Shown: piece after piece, positions 34,102 through 43,087 of the stretch | How the letters are laid out: each line of letters opens with the position of its first letter | How positions within the stretch are numbered: the stretch's first letter is position 1 | From: Chthoniobacter sp. | GTDB taxonomy: Bacteria; Verrucomicrobiota; Verrucomicrobiia; Chthoniobacterales; Chthoniobacteraceae | Direction of reading: 5' to 3' | NCBI GenBank assembly: GCA_021414005.1 | Contig: JAIOPH010000034.1 | Span: forward strand, 1 to 64,000 | Length of the DNA: 64,000 bases | The notes under the pieces: generated by a model | Database searches by the model: none | Told to the model about the DNA's origin: nothing | The model's input: the letters and a program-made list of their open reading frames with translations, nothing else | Translations under genes and position numbers: made by a program

Positions 34102-34176
34102 TGAATCTCGTGAGCAAATTTTTTGGTCCAACTGTTGGCATTGCGCCGGTGGGGGCCGACGCAGTGCCAGAGGTGT

Positions 34177-34202
34177 CCCGGCGGAGTCTCGACTCCGCCG
34201 GG
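34177..34202. repeat. Perfect 12-bp inverted repeat
   Basis: CCCGGCGGAGTC and GACTCCGCCGGG are exact inverted copies around a two-base TC spacer. The stem is GC-rich with no T-run, so it is more a structured repeat than an ordinary terminator. Confidence 0.7.
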
Positions 34203-34296
34203 GCTGTGGCCGGGCGCGCCAAAAAAACTGTGGTTGGGAGGAAGCGCCGCAACGCTGGGGGGCGGAGCGGTGTGCGTGGAGTGGAGGCAAGCAAAG

Positions 34297-34324
34297 CCCC
34301 GGTGGAGATCCGTCTCCGCCGGGG
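34297..34324. repeat. Second related inverted repeat
   Basis: CCCCGGTGGAGA (34297-34308) and TCTCCGCCGGGG (34313-34324) pair with one G-T position around TCCG. It shares the CCGGYGGAG core with the repeat at 34177, so the two look like members of one family of short palindromic elements. Confidence 0.65.
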
Positions 34325-34398
34325 CGATGCCTCCCGCGCCTGGGGCGTGAAAATGCGGGCATTGTAAAAAAGCGCGTGGCTGTGAATCCTGCCGCGCC

Positions 34399-37347
34399 AT
34401 GAGCGCCAGCCCCCGCCTGCCCCGCCCGAAACCGGCTTCCCGGAAAACGGCACGAACCCGGCCCGCGCCCGCGAAATCCCGGCCCCGTCAGCCCGTTCCC
34501 TGCCCCATCGTGGGCATCGGCGCATCCGCGGGCGGGCTGGAAGCCTTCACCCAGCTCCTCGCCGCGTTGCCCGCACATACGGGACTGGCGCTGGTCCTCG
34601 TCCAGCATCTCGATCCCGCCCACGCGAGCCGCCTCACCGAACTACTCGCCCGCGCCACCCGGCGCCCCGTCCACGAAATCTGCGAAGGCATGTCCGTCGA
34701 GCCGGACCACGTTTATGTGATCCCCCCAAACTCCGATCTCTCGATACTCCACGGTCGGCTCAGCCTCACGCCGCGCACCAAGGCCCGCGGGTTGCATCTG
34801 CCGGTGGACACCTTTTTCCGTGCACTCGCCGCCGACCAGCAGCGCCACGCCATCGGCGTCATCCTTTCCGGCACGGCCTCGGACGGCACCGAGGGGCTGC
34901 GCGCGATCAAGGCCGCCGGCGGATTGACCTTTGCGCAGGAGGAAAAGTCCGCGCAACACGACGGCATGCCGCGCAGCGCCATCGCCGCCGGCGTGGTGGA
35001 CCGGGTGCTGCCGCCGGAGGGCATCGCGCGGGAACTGGCGCGCGTGGGGCGGCATCCATACGTGGTGCAGTCTGCGGCGGCGGAAGACCCGCTCCCGGAT
35101 AGTGGCGACGACATGCGGAAGATTTTCATCCTACTACGCGCGGCCTCGGGCGTGGACTTTTCCTTTTATAAACCGACCACGCTGAAGCGGCGCATCGCCC
35201 GGCGGATGACCCTGCAAAAGGTGGACTCGCTGGCCCATTATGTCCGCTTCCTCCGGCAGACGCCCGGCGAAGTGGCCGCACTTTTCGACGACATGCTAAT
35301 CAATGTGACCAGCTTCTTCCGCGAGCCCGACACATTCACGGCACTGCAAAAGGATGTCTTTCCCCGGCTGCTCGCCGACCGTTCGCCGGAAACCCCGCTC
35401 CGCGTGTGGGTGCCGGGCTGCTCCACGGGCGAGGAAGCTTACTCGCTCGCCATCGCGCTGCTGGAGTTTCTCGGTGAAAGCAGCACGCCGGTGCCGGTGC
35501 AAATTTTCGCCTCGGACGTGAGCGAGCCGGCCATCGAGAAAGCCCGTGCCGGACTCTATCCGCCCGACATCGCAGCGGACGTCTCGCCCGCGCGGTTGCG
35601 GCGCTTTTTTACCCCGCACAGCGGCGGCTACCAAATCCGCAAAGCCGTGCGCGACCTGTGCGTCTTCGCACGGCAGGACGTGGTCAAAGACCCGCCCTTC
35701 TCCCGGCTCGATCTCGTGAGTTGTCGAAACCTGCTCATCTACTTCGGGCCGGTGCTGCAAAAGCGTGTCATCCCCACCTTTCACTACGCACTCCGGCCCG
35801 GCGGCTTCCTGCTGCTCGGCAACTCCGAGACCACCGGCGACTTCGCCGACCTCTTCGCCCTGGCCGACCACCACCACAAAATCTACGCCCGGAAACCCGC
35901 AACCCGGCGGCTGCCGCTCGAACTTCCTTTCACCCACCAGCCGGAACAAATCGCGGACGCCAGCCACGCCCTCCCGGTCGCCCACGCCACGGGCTTTGAT
36001 TTCCAAAAAGAAGCCGACCGCATCGTGCTCGGGCGCTACACTCCGGCGGGCGTAATCGTCAATAAGCGGCTGGACGTGCTGCAATTCCGCGGTCGCACCG
36101 GTCCCTATCTCGAACCCTCGCCCGGCGCGGCCAGCCTGAACCTGCTGAAAATGGCGCGCGAAGGGCTGCTCGTCGAACTGCGCGCCGCCCTCACTGAAGC
36201 GCGCCGCCGGCACGCGCCCGCCGTGCGTCGCGGCGTACAGGTGAAAGCGGAAGACGGGTTCCGCGAAGTGAGCGTGGAGGTCATCCCGCTGCCCGCCACC
36301 CCGGACGATCCTGCGGACTGCTATCTCGTGCTCTTTGCCGAAAGCCCGCCCGCCGCCACCAAGCCGCAGCAGCCCCCTGGCAAGACCGCCCGCGCGCGGG
36401 ACAAAGTGGTCGAGCAACTCCAGCAGGAATTGCTGGCAACGAAGGAATATCTCCAGTCCGTACTCGGCGAGCACGAGCGCGGCCACGAGGAACTGCAATC
36501 GGCCAATGAGGAAATCCTTTCCAGCAACGAGGAGCTGCAAAGCACCAATGAGGAAATGGAAACGGCCAAGGAAGAGCTGCAATCCACCAACGAGGAACTC
36601 ACCACAGTCAACGACGAGTTGCAGACGCGAAACGCCGAGCTTTCCCAAGCCAACGGCGATCTCGTGAACCTGCTCAACAGCGTGCAGGTTCCCATCGTCA
36701 TTCTCGGCGGCGACCTGCGCATCCGGCGCTTCACCCCGCTCGCCGAGCGGGTGCTGAATCTCATCCCCGGCGACGTTGGCCGCCCGTTGAGTGATCTCCG
36801 GCCCAGTCTGCGCGGGCCGGATTTGGAAAAGCTCATCGTCGGCGTCATGGACTCGCTCGTGCCGCAGGAAGTCGAGGTGCAGGACCGCGCCGGTCGCGCC
36901 CAGCTGCTCCGCATCCGTCCCTACCAAACGCTCGAAAACAAAATCGACGGCGTGATCCTGACGCTCGTCGATATCCGCGGCACCGTGGCCCAGGAGCTGG
37001 CCTCGGCGATCGTGGACACCGTCCGGCAACCCCTGCTCGTGCTCGATGGCGAGCTGCGCGTGCAAGTGGCGAACGCCGCGTTTTACACTCTCTTTCGGGT
37101 GCGGCCCGAGGACACCGAGCAGCGACTCATCTACATGCTCGGTCGGACGCAGTGGGACATCCCGCAACTGCGTCGGCTGCTGGAGGAAATCCTGCCACAG
37201 GGCGCGCCCGTGGAAGGCTTCGTGGTGGACGCAGAATTCCCCGGCGTGGGTTGGAAGAAGCTCGTGCTCAATGCCTGCCGGCTGGTGGGTGGCAGCACCG
37301 ACGAGCCGCGCATCCTGCTGGCAATCGAGGAGGCCGACAGACCATGA
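34399..37347 (+). CDS. CheB-CheR fusion with coiled coil and two PAS domains
   Basis: A 982-residue fusion. The first domain is a CheB-type methylesterase with Ser43 (GIGASAGGLEAF), His70 (VQHLDP) and Asp162 (SGTASDGTEGL); there is no receiver domain before it. The second, about residues 245-500, is a CheR-type methyltransferase (NVTSFFREPDTF, VWVPGCSTGEEAYSLAI). A coiled coil of repeated ELQSTNEE units follows (about 665-755), then two PAS-like domains to the end. In many bacteria this architecture continues into a histidine kinase in the same polypeptide; here the kinase is a separate gene that starts inside the stop codon (ATGA). Methyl-accepting receptors are not encoded nearby. The target of the methylation activity is unknown. 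Confidence 0.9.
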   Translation: MSASPRLPRPKPASRKTARTRPAPAKSRPRQPVPCPIVGIGASAGGLEAFTQLLAALPAHTGLALVLVQHLDPAHASRLTELLARATRRPVHEICEGMSVEPDHVYVIPPNSDLSILHGRLSLTPRTKARGLHLPVDTFFRALAADQQRHAIGVILSGTASDGTEGLRAIKAAGGLTFAQEEKSAQHDGMPRSAIAAGVVDRVLPPEGIARELARVGRHPYVVQSAAAEDPLPDSGDDMRKIFILLRAASGVDFSFYKPTTLKRRIARRMTLQKVDSLAHYVRFLRQTPGEVAALFDDMLINVTSFFREPDTFTALQKDVFPRLLADRSPETPLRVWVPGCSTGEEAYSLAIALLEFLGESSTPVPVQIFASDVSEPAIEKARAGLYPPDIAADVSPARLRRFFTPHSGGYQIRKAVRDLCVFARQDVVKDPPFSRLDLVSCRNLLIYFGPVLQKRVIPTFHYALRPGGFLLLGNSETTGDFADLFALADHHHKIYARKPATRRLPLELPFTHQPEQIADASHALPVAHATGFDFQKEADRIVLGRYTPAGVIVNKRLDVLQFRGRTGPYLEPSPGAASLNLLKMAREGLLVELRAALTEARRRHAPAVRRGVQVKAEDGFREVSVEVIPLPATPDDPADCYLVLFAESPPAATKPQQPPGKTARARDKVVEQLQQELLATKEYLQSVLGEHERGHEELQSANEEILSSNEELQSTNEEMETAKEELQSTNEELTTVNDELQTRNAELSQANGDLVNLLNSVQVPIVILGGDLRIRRFTPLAERVLNLIPGDVGRPLSDLRPSLRGPDLEKLIVGVMDSLVPQEVEVQDRAGRAQLLRIRPYQTLENKIDGVILTLVDIRGTVAQELASAIVDTVRQPLLVLDGELRVQVANAAFYTLFRVRPEDTEQRLIYMLGRTQWDIPQLRRLLEEILPQGAPVEGFVVDAEFPGVGWKKLVLNACRLVGGSTDEPRILLAIEEADRP

Positions 37348-40300
37348 AGAGCTACGAAGGAATGACCAAGGCCGCCCTGATCCAGCGCCTCCAGGAACTG
37401 GAGCAACGCCAGCCGGTGGCGGGAATCGCCTTCGACCACGGGCGGCTGCAGCACGACCTGCAAGTTCAGCAGGTGGAACTCGAGACCCAGAACCAGCAGT
37501 TGCGCGAAGCCCAGCGACTCATTGAGGACTCCCGCGACCGCTACGCCGAACTCTACGATTTCTCCCCCGTCGGCCACGTCGCGCTGGATACCGCCGGCAT
37601 CATCCGCGAGATCAATCTCACCGCGTGCGCCATGCTCGGGGCCGAGCGCGCCCGGCTCGAGAACCTGCCTTTTCTCACCCATGTAGCCGCCGCTGACCGC
37701 GCCAAGCTCCGCGATCATCTACGCCCGCGTGAACGTCCCGGAGCCCGCGTGGAGAGCGAGCTGCGGCTGGTAGCAAAAGGCCACCCGACCATCGTGGTGG
37801 TCATGCAGAGTGTGCTGGTGGGCGACAAAGACGACGGCGGCGTGCTCTGCCGCGCCACGCTCACGGACATCTCCCGGCACCAAGCCGCGGAGGACGCGCT
37901 CATCGAGAGCGAGCAGCGCTTCCGGCATCTCGTGGAGACGACCCGGATGATCGCATGGGAGCGCCCCATCGCGGAACAGAGCTTCACCTACGTCAGCGCC
38001 TGGGCGGTCGAGGCGCTGGGCTACCCCTTGGCGGACTGGATGAAGGAAGGTTTTTTTCACCAACACATCGTCCACCCCGACGACCGGCAACTGGTGGCGG
38101 AGCGGAATGAGAAGGCCGTGCGGAAAAAGGAAAGCGACTACGAGTTGGAATACCGGCTGCTCACCGCCGACGGGCGCACGCTGGTTTTTCGCGACATCAT
38201 CCATGTGGTCAAGGGTCCGAAAGGACCGGAAGTGGTGAAGGGATTCCTCATCGACATCACGCGCCGCAAACACGCCGAAACCCGCCTGCGTGAATTGACC
38301 GAACAATACGAACTGGCCGTGGCCGGAACCGCCGACGGGCTGTGGGACTGGGACCTCACCACAGGCGCGGTTTTCTACGCGCCGCGATTTCGGGAACTCC
38401 TCGGCTTCGCGCCTGGCGACCGGGCTTTTTCGCCCACGATTGCGGCATTCCGAGAGCGCCTCCACCCCGACGACCTCGCGTCCACTGAGGAAGCCATCCG
38501 CCGAGCCGTGGAGGACGCCGAGCCGTATCGCGCGACCTACCGCTTGAAAACCAAAACCGGGGACTGGCGGTGGTTCGAGGCGCGCGGAGCAACCGCCCGC
38601 GATGGGAGCAGTCGGGCCACGCGCATGGCCGGCTCGATCACCGACATCACCGAACGGCGGCAGTCCGAGGACGCGCTGCGCGAAAGCGAGATGCGTCAAC
38701 GCCTCGCCATGGAAGGAGCGGACCTCGGACTGTGGGACTGGGACGTGCCGAGCGGGCGGTTTATCGTGAACGAACGCTGGTGCGCCATGCTCGGGTACGC
38801 ACTGGAGGAGATCGCCCCGAAGATCCAAAGTTGGCGCGACCTTGTGCATCCCGATGACCACGCCGCCGTGACCGCCGCATGGGAGTCGCACCGTGATCGC
38901 CTGGTACCCGGCTACGAAGTGGAGCACCGGCTCCGCCACAAGAACGGGAGCTGGGTGTGGGTGCTGGATAAAGGGAGGGTCATCGCGCGCGACACCGCCG
39001 ATCAGCCGCTCCGTGTGTGCGGCACGCATTTGGACATCACCGAGCGGAAAAAGGCCGAGGAAGAACTGGGGGAGAGCAACCTGCGCCAGCGGTTGGCGTT
39101 GGAAGGCGCGGATCTCGGCATCTGGGACTGGGATGTGCCCACCGACGTAGTCACACTCAACGACCGCTGGTGCTCGATGCTCGGTTACCGGATCGATGAA
39201 ATCGAACCTCACTCCCAAGGTTGGAAGGATCTGGTTCATCCCGACGACTGGCCCGCCGTCATGCAGGCGTGGACCGACCACACCGAAGGCCGGGCTTCGC
39301 GCTACGAGGTGGAATATCGGCTCAGCCACAAGCAAGGCGGCTGGGTGTGGGTGCTGGACAAAGGGAGGATCATCGCGCGCGACCCCGCCAATCAGCCGCT
39401 CCGCGTGTGCGGCACGCATCTGGACATCACCAAGCGCAAAGAGGCGGAGCAGTCGCTCCGGGCGAGCGAAGAAAAGTTCCGGCGCATGACCGAAACCATC
39501 GACCAGGTCTTTTGGATGACCTCCGCCGATAAGCTCGAAATACTTTACGTGAGCCCCGCTTACGAGCGCATTTGGGGCCGCACCTGCCAGTCGCTGTATG
39601 AGCAGCCCCTCACCTGGCTCGACGCCCTGCATCCCGAGGATCGCCCACGTTTCACCGCTCTGCCCAAGACTCAGGCCAGCGGCGCATACGACGTGGAATA
39701 CCGCATCCTCCGCCCGGACGGGGTGGAACGCTGGATTCATGATCGCGCGTTTCCCATCCGCGACGCCAAAGGCAAAGTCAGCCGCATCGTGGGCGTGGCC
39801 GAGGACATTACCGAGCGTCGGCGGCTGGAGGGCGAACTGCTGGAGATCTCCGACTACGAACAGCAACGCATTGGCCAGGATTTGCACGACGATCTTTGCC
39901 AGCAGCTCGTCGGCCTCGGCTTCCAGCTCGAAGCACTCCTGCCCGAGCTGGACTCGACCTCCGCCCCATACCGCGGCATTGAGGAAATCTGCACGCTGCT
40001 CCGTCGCGCCACGACGCACGCCCGCAGCCTCGCGCACGGCCTTTCCCCTGTGCCCGTCGAGCCCGACGGACTCATGAACGCCCTGCACAGCCTCGCCGCG
40101 CATGCGAGCATCGTGCATCGCATCAGCTGCGATTATGCCTGCACCCAGCCGGTGACCGTCGCCGATCACACCATGGCCGGGCACCTTTACCGCATCGCCC
40201 AGGAGGCCATCTCCAACGCCACCCGGCACGGCCAAGCCAGCCGGGTCCGCATTACCCTCGCCGTCACTGCCCCCGATGCGGCCCGGCTGAGTATTGCCGA

Positions 40301-40463
40301 TAACGGCAAGGGTTGCGCGCTGCCGATCAAAATGGACGGCGGCATGGGCCTGCGCATCATGCGCTACCGCGCCAGCATGATTCGCGGCACCCTCCACGTC
40401 ACCGCCTCGCCCGATGGCGGTCTTTGCGTGACCTGCAACTTCCACACCCACACCAAACCATGA
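37344..40463 (+). CDS. Multi-PAS sensor histidine kinase (HisKA_3/NarX type)
   Basis: A 1039-residue cytoplasmic kinase without membrane helices. After a short coiled coil there are about six PAS/PAC domains (for example DYELEYRLLTADGRTLVFRD, EVEYRLSHKQGGWVWVLDKG). Two of them (about residues 450-575 and 580-705) are near-identical tandem copies. The C-terminus has the HisKA_3 dimerisation domain with phosphoacceptor His848 (RIGQDLHDDLCQQL), followed by an HATPase domain (LYRIAQEAISNATRHGQA for the N-box, DNGKG for the G1 box, GGMGLRIMRYRA for G2). The ATG overlaps the CheB-CheR stop and the TGA overlaps the regulator start, so all three genes are coupled. The signal is unknown. Confidence 0.92.
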   Translation: MKSYEGMTKAALIQRLQELEQRQPVAGIAFDHGRLQHDLQVQQVELETQNQQLREAQRLIEDSRDRYAELYDFSPVGHVALDTAGIIREINLTACAMLGAERARLENLPFLTHVAAADRAKLRDHLRPRERPGARVESELRLVAKGHPTIVVVMQSVLVGDKDDGGVLCRATLTDISRHQAAEDALIESEQRFRHLVETTRMIAWERPIAEQSFTYVSAWAVEALGYPLADWMKEGFFHQHIVHPDDRQLVAERNEKAVRKKESDYELEYRLLTADGRTLVFRDIIHVVKGPKGPEVVKGFLIDITRRKHAETRLRELTEQYELAVAGTADGLWDWDLTTGAVFYAPRFRELLGFAPGDRAFSPTIAAFRERLHPDDLASTEEAIRRAVEDAEPYRATYRLKTKTGDWRWFEARGATARDGSSRATRMAGSITDITERRQSEDALRESEMRQRLAMEGADLGLWDWDVPSGRFIVNERWCAMLGYALEEIAPKIQSWRDLVHPDDHAAVTAAWESHRDRLVPGYEVEHRLRHKNGSWVWVLDKGRVIARDTADQPLRVCGTHLDITERKKAEEELGESNLRQRLALEGADLGIWDWDVPTDVVTLNDRWCSMLGYRIDEIEPHSQGWKDLVHPDDWPAVMQAWTDHTEGRASRYEVEYRLSHKQGGWVWVLDKGRIIARDPANQPLRVCGTHLDITKRKEAEQSLRASEEKFRRMTETIDQVFWMTSADKLEILYVSPAYERIWGRTCQSLYEQPLTWLDALHPEDRPRFTALPKTQASGAYDVEYRILRPDGVERWIHDRAFPIRDAKGKVSRIVGVAEDITERRRLEGELLEISDYEQQRIGQDLHDDLCQQLVGLGFQLEALLPELDSTSAPYRGIEEICTLLRRATTHARSLAHGLSPVPVEPDGLMNALHSLAAHASIVHRISCDYACTQPVTVADHTMAGHLYRIAQEAISNATRHGQASRVRITLAVTAPDAARLSIADNGKGCALPIKMDGGMGLRIMRYRASMIRGTLHVTASPDGGLCVTCNFHTHTKP
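38951..39041 (+). repeat. First copy of an internal PAS-coding repeat
   Basis: A 91-base stretch of the kinase gene that recurs at 39341 with six mismatches. The copies are 390 bases (130 codons) apart and in frame, so they mark a recent duplication of one PAS/PAC unit or later gene conversion. The conserved part codes for WVWVLDKGRVIARD and the CGTHLDIT end of the PAC motif. Confidence 0.85.
39341..39431 (+). repeat. Second copy of the internal PAS-coding repeat
   Basis: Matches 38951-39041 at 85 of 91 positions. The flanks of the two PAS units diverge much more, so identity is focused on the PAC end. Confidence 0.85.
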
Positions 40464-41173
40464 ACCAAACCGACTCCACCTCCGAAAAAACCCGCGTCCT
40501 CGTTGTGGACGACCACCCCATCCCGCGCAGCGGGATCGTTCAGATCATCAACCGCGAGCGCGACTTCACCGTCACCGCCGAGGCCGAAAACGCCGACGAC
40601 GGCCTCGCGGCGATTCACAAAGAATTGCCGGACCTCGTCCTGGCCGACCTCAGCCTGGGCATCGGAAAAAAGAGCGGCCTCGAGATGATTCGCGATATGA
40701 AGGCCTTCGCTCCCACGCTCAAAATCCTCGTCCTTTCCATGTCCGACGAGGAGCACTACGCCGAGCGCTCGATCCGGGCCGGAGCCTCCGGCTATGTGAT
40801 GAAAGTGGAGCCCGGCCAGAAGCTCATCGCCGCCATGCGCCGTGTGCGCGCCGGCCACACCGCCGTCAGCGACAAAGTTTTCGCCAAAATCGTCCACGGC
40901 TTTGGCAGCATCCCAGCCGGTACTGGCCGCGGCTATATGGAAAGTTTGAGCGACCGGGAGATGGAAGTTTTCCAACTCCTCGGCAGCGGGTCTGCCACCA
41001 GCGGCATTGCCACCCGCCTGGGCATTGGCAAAAAGACCGTCGAAGCTCACCGCACGAACATCAAAGCCAAGCTCCGCATCCGCACCGCCCCCGAACTGAT
41101 CGCCTACGCCGCCCGCTGGGTCGCCGCCGAAGGTGACTCCCGCCCCGCCCCGCCAACCGACGAGCCAGAATAA
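40460..41173 (+). CDS. NarL/FixJ-type response regulator
   Basis: A 237-residue transcription factor. The receiver domain has the acidic pair Asp17-Asp18, phosphorylated Asp63 (VLADLSLG), the conserved Ser in VLSMSDEE and Lys in GYVMKVEPG. The C-terminal LuxR-type helix-turn-helix reads LSDREMEVFQLLGSG and IATRLGIGKKTVEAHRTNIK. It is the expected partner of a HisKA_3 kinase and starts four bases inside the kinase stop (ATGA), so the pair forms a two-component system. Targets are not visible; the RND pump and the CheB-CheR operon are candidates by proximity. Confidence 0.93.
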   Translation: MNQTDSTSEKTRVLVVDDHPIPRSGIVQIINRERDFTVTAEAENADDGLAAIHKELPDLVLADLSLGIGKKSGLEMIRDMKAFAPTLKILVLSMSDEEHYAERSIRAGASGYVMKVEPGQKLIAAMRRVRAGHTAVSDKVFAKIVHGFGSIPAGTGRGYMESLSDREMEVFQLLGSGSATSGIATRLGIGKKTVEAHRTNIKAKLRIRTAPELIAYAARWVAAEGDSRPAPPTDEPE

Positions 41174-41281
41174 CGGCGCGGTGGTCTTCGAGAGAAGTTC
41201 CGCGCGCAGGCCCGGCCAAGGGTGACGCCGCCATTCGTCATTTCCCTTTCCTCCCTTCCCGGCCCCGCCCATCCTTGAAGC

Positions 41282-42136
41282 GTGATCATTTTTCACGATG
41301 AACGCTGCGCCGATTACCGCTCGCCGGGCCACCCGGAGCGGCCGGAGCGCGTGACCCGCAGCGCGCGGCATTTGCGCGAAGCGCACCCGAAATGGGAGTG
41401 GCGCGCGCCGCCTGCGGCCACGCGCGAAGCGCTGCTCCGCGCGCACTCGGAGGAACACCTCGCGCATCTGACGGCGGGGAAGAACTTCGATGCCGACACG
41501 CCGTTTCACGAGGGAATCTTCGACCACGCGGCGCGCTCCGCAGGTGCCGCCATCGAATGCGCGCGGCTGGGGCGAAAAGGCGAGCGCGCCTTCTCGCTCA
41601 TGCGCCCGCCCGGCCACCACGCGAAGCGCGCGCAGGCCATGGGTTTTTGCTATTTGAACTCCATCGCCGTGGCCGCCCTCGATGCGCTGGCGGGCGGGCT
41701 GAAACGCGTGGCCGTGTGGGACTTCGACGGGCATCACGGCAACGGCACCGAGGCCATCTGTGAGGCCGAGCCGCGCGTCCGTTACGTGTCCACTCATCAG
41801 CACCCGGCGTATCCCGGCACGGGCACGGTTTCGCGGAAGAACGTCTTTAATTTCCCCATCCCACCCGACTCGCCGCGCGTCCACCAGCTCGGCACGCTGC
41901 GCAATTCGTGGGCCTGCGTGCTCGCCTTCGAGCCGGAGCTGATCCTCGTCTCGGCGGGCTTCGATGCGTATGTGCGCGATCCCCTGCTCTCGCTCGCGCT
42001 GGAAATCGAGGACTACCACGCCTTCGGCGAATGGGTGGCGCAGAGCAAGATTCCCGCGACCGCGATCCTCGAAGGCGGCTACAGCGACGACTTGCCGCAG
42101 CTCATCGACGCGTTTCTCACTGGCTGGGAGCCGTGA
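41282..42136 (+). CDS. Histone-deacetylase-family amidohydrolase
   Basis: A 284-residue enzyme of the arginase/deacetylase fold, starting with GTG at 41282. Catalytic and zinc residues are visible: the His pair in RPPGHH (112, 113), Asp149 and His151 in DFDGHHGNGT, Asp in SAGFDAY and the active-site Tyr in LEGGY. Bacterial members remove acetyl groups from polyamines, acetoin-pathway substrates or proteins. The fold is certain, the substrate is not. It lies 108 bases after the NarL-type regulator and 39 bases before moxR, so it may share transcription with the moxR group. Confidence 0.85.
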   Translation: MIIFHDERCADYRSPGHPERPERVTRSARHLREAHPKWEWRAPPAATREALLRAHSEEHLAHLTAGKNFDADTPFHEGIFDHAARSAGAAIECARLGRKGERAFSLMRPPGHHAKRAQAMGFCYLNSIAVAALDALAGGLKRVAVWDFDGHHGNGTEAICEAEPRVRYVSTHQHPAYPGTGTVSRKNVFNFPIPPDSPRVHQLGTLRNSWACVLAFEPELILVSAGFDAYVRDPLLSLALEIEDYHAFGEWVAQSKIPATAILEGGYSDDLPQLIDAFLTGWEP

Positions 42137-42175
42137 TCCTCGACAAGCCCGGCGTGTCATCGAAGATTTGCTCTC

Positions 42176-43084
42176 ATGAAATCCCGCATTGATGCGCTCG
42201 TTTCCCAAATCAGCGAAGTCATCGTGGGCAAGGAAGACGCCGTGCGGCTGGCCGTGGCCTGCGTGCTGGCGCGCGGGCATTTGCTGATCGAGGACGTGCC
42301 CGGCGTGGGCAAGACGATGCTTTCGCAGGCCCTGGCCGCGGCGCTCGGGCTGAAGTTCCGACGGCTGCAATTCACCAGCGACCTGCTGCCCGCGGACATC
42401 CTCGGCAACTCGATCTACGAGCGCGAGGAGCAGCGGTTTGTCTTTCATCCGGGGCCGCTCTTTTCGCAGGTGGTGCTGATTGATGAGGTGAACCGCGCGA
42501 CGCCCAAAACGCAGAGTGCGCTGCTCGAGGCGATGGAGGAAAATCATGTCACCGCCGATGGCATCACGCATCCTCTGCCGACGCCGTTTTTCGTGGTCGC
42601 GACGCAAAATCCGCAGCATCAGATCGGCACTTTCCCGCTGCCGGAATCGCAACTCGACCGCTTTCTCATGCGCATCGAAATCGGCGTGCCCGACCGCGCC
42701 GCCGAGCGGGCGATGCTGCTCGGCGCGGATCGGCGCGAGATGCTGCGCGCGCTGCCGGCAGTGATGAATGACGCAGCGCTGACGGAACTCCAGACGCGGG
42801 CGCGGCAGGTGCATGTGGCGGCGGCGTTGCTGGACTATTTGCAGGATTTGCTGGAAGCGAGCCGACGGCGGCATCGCACGGGACTCTCACCGCGCGCCGG
42901 CCTGGCACTGCTCCACGCAGCGCAGGCGTGGGCGCTGATGCAGGCGCGCGAGATGGTGCTGCCGGAGGATGTGCAGGCGGTGGGCGCGGCTGTGATGGGC
43001 CACCGGCTGGGGCAGGTTTTGGATTCGGCGGAAAACGGGCGCGCGCTGGCCCAGAGTCTTCTCCGCGAGGTCGCGGTGCCGTAG
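42176..43084 (+). CDS. MoxR-family AAA ATPase
   Basis: A 302-residue chaperone-type ATPase. Walker A is GVGKTMLSQ, Walker B is VVLIDEVNRA, and the sensor 1 segment is FVVATQNPQHQIGTFPLPES. MoxR proteins help assemble or mature protein complexes and nearly always stand before a DUF58 gene, as here (three bases between stop and start). The C-terminal helical lid (RHRTGLSPRAGLALLHAAQA) is complete. It is probably the energy source for the DUF58/transglutaminase group. Confidence 0.93.
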   Translation: MKSRIDALVSQISEVIVGKEDAVRLAVACVLARGHLLIEDVPGVGKTMLSQALAAALGLKFRRLQFTSDLLPADILGNSIYEREEQRFVFHPGPLFSQVVLIDEVNRATPKTQSALLEAMEENHVTADGITHPLPTPFFVVATQNPQHQIGTFPLPESQLDRFLMRIEIGVPDRAAERAMLLGADRREMLRALPAVMNDAALTELQTRARQVHVAAALLDYLQDLLEASRRRHRTGLSPRAGLALLHAAQAWALMQAREMVLPEDVQAVGAAVMGHRLGQVLDSAENGRALAQSLLREVAVP

Positions 43085-43087
43085 AAA

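Larger units (their letters stand above)
34102..34398. other. Non-coding gap with palindromic repeats
   Basis: This 297-base gap between the response regulator and the CheB-CheR gene has no convincing coding sequence. It contains two GC-rich hairpins, listed as separate entries, and a GGCGCGCCAAAAAAACTG segment between them. It may end transcription of the regulator or act as a structured leader for the CheB-CheR operon. Confidence 0.5.

Noticed and set aside
37719..40451. 910-residue minus-strand frame opposite the kinase gene
   Set aside because: Shadow of the kinase; no start context and no domain.
41174..41281. Terminator between the NarL regulator and the deacetylase gene
   Set aside because: The gap is GC-rich but I could not find a stem followed by a T-run.
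40364..42874. 836-residue minus-strand frame across regulator, deacetylase and moxR
   Set aside because: It spans several real genes on the other strand and has no domain.
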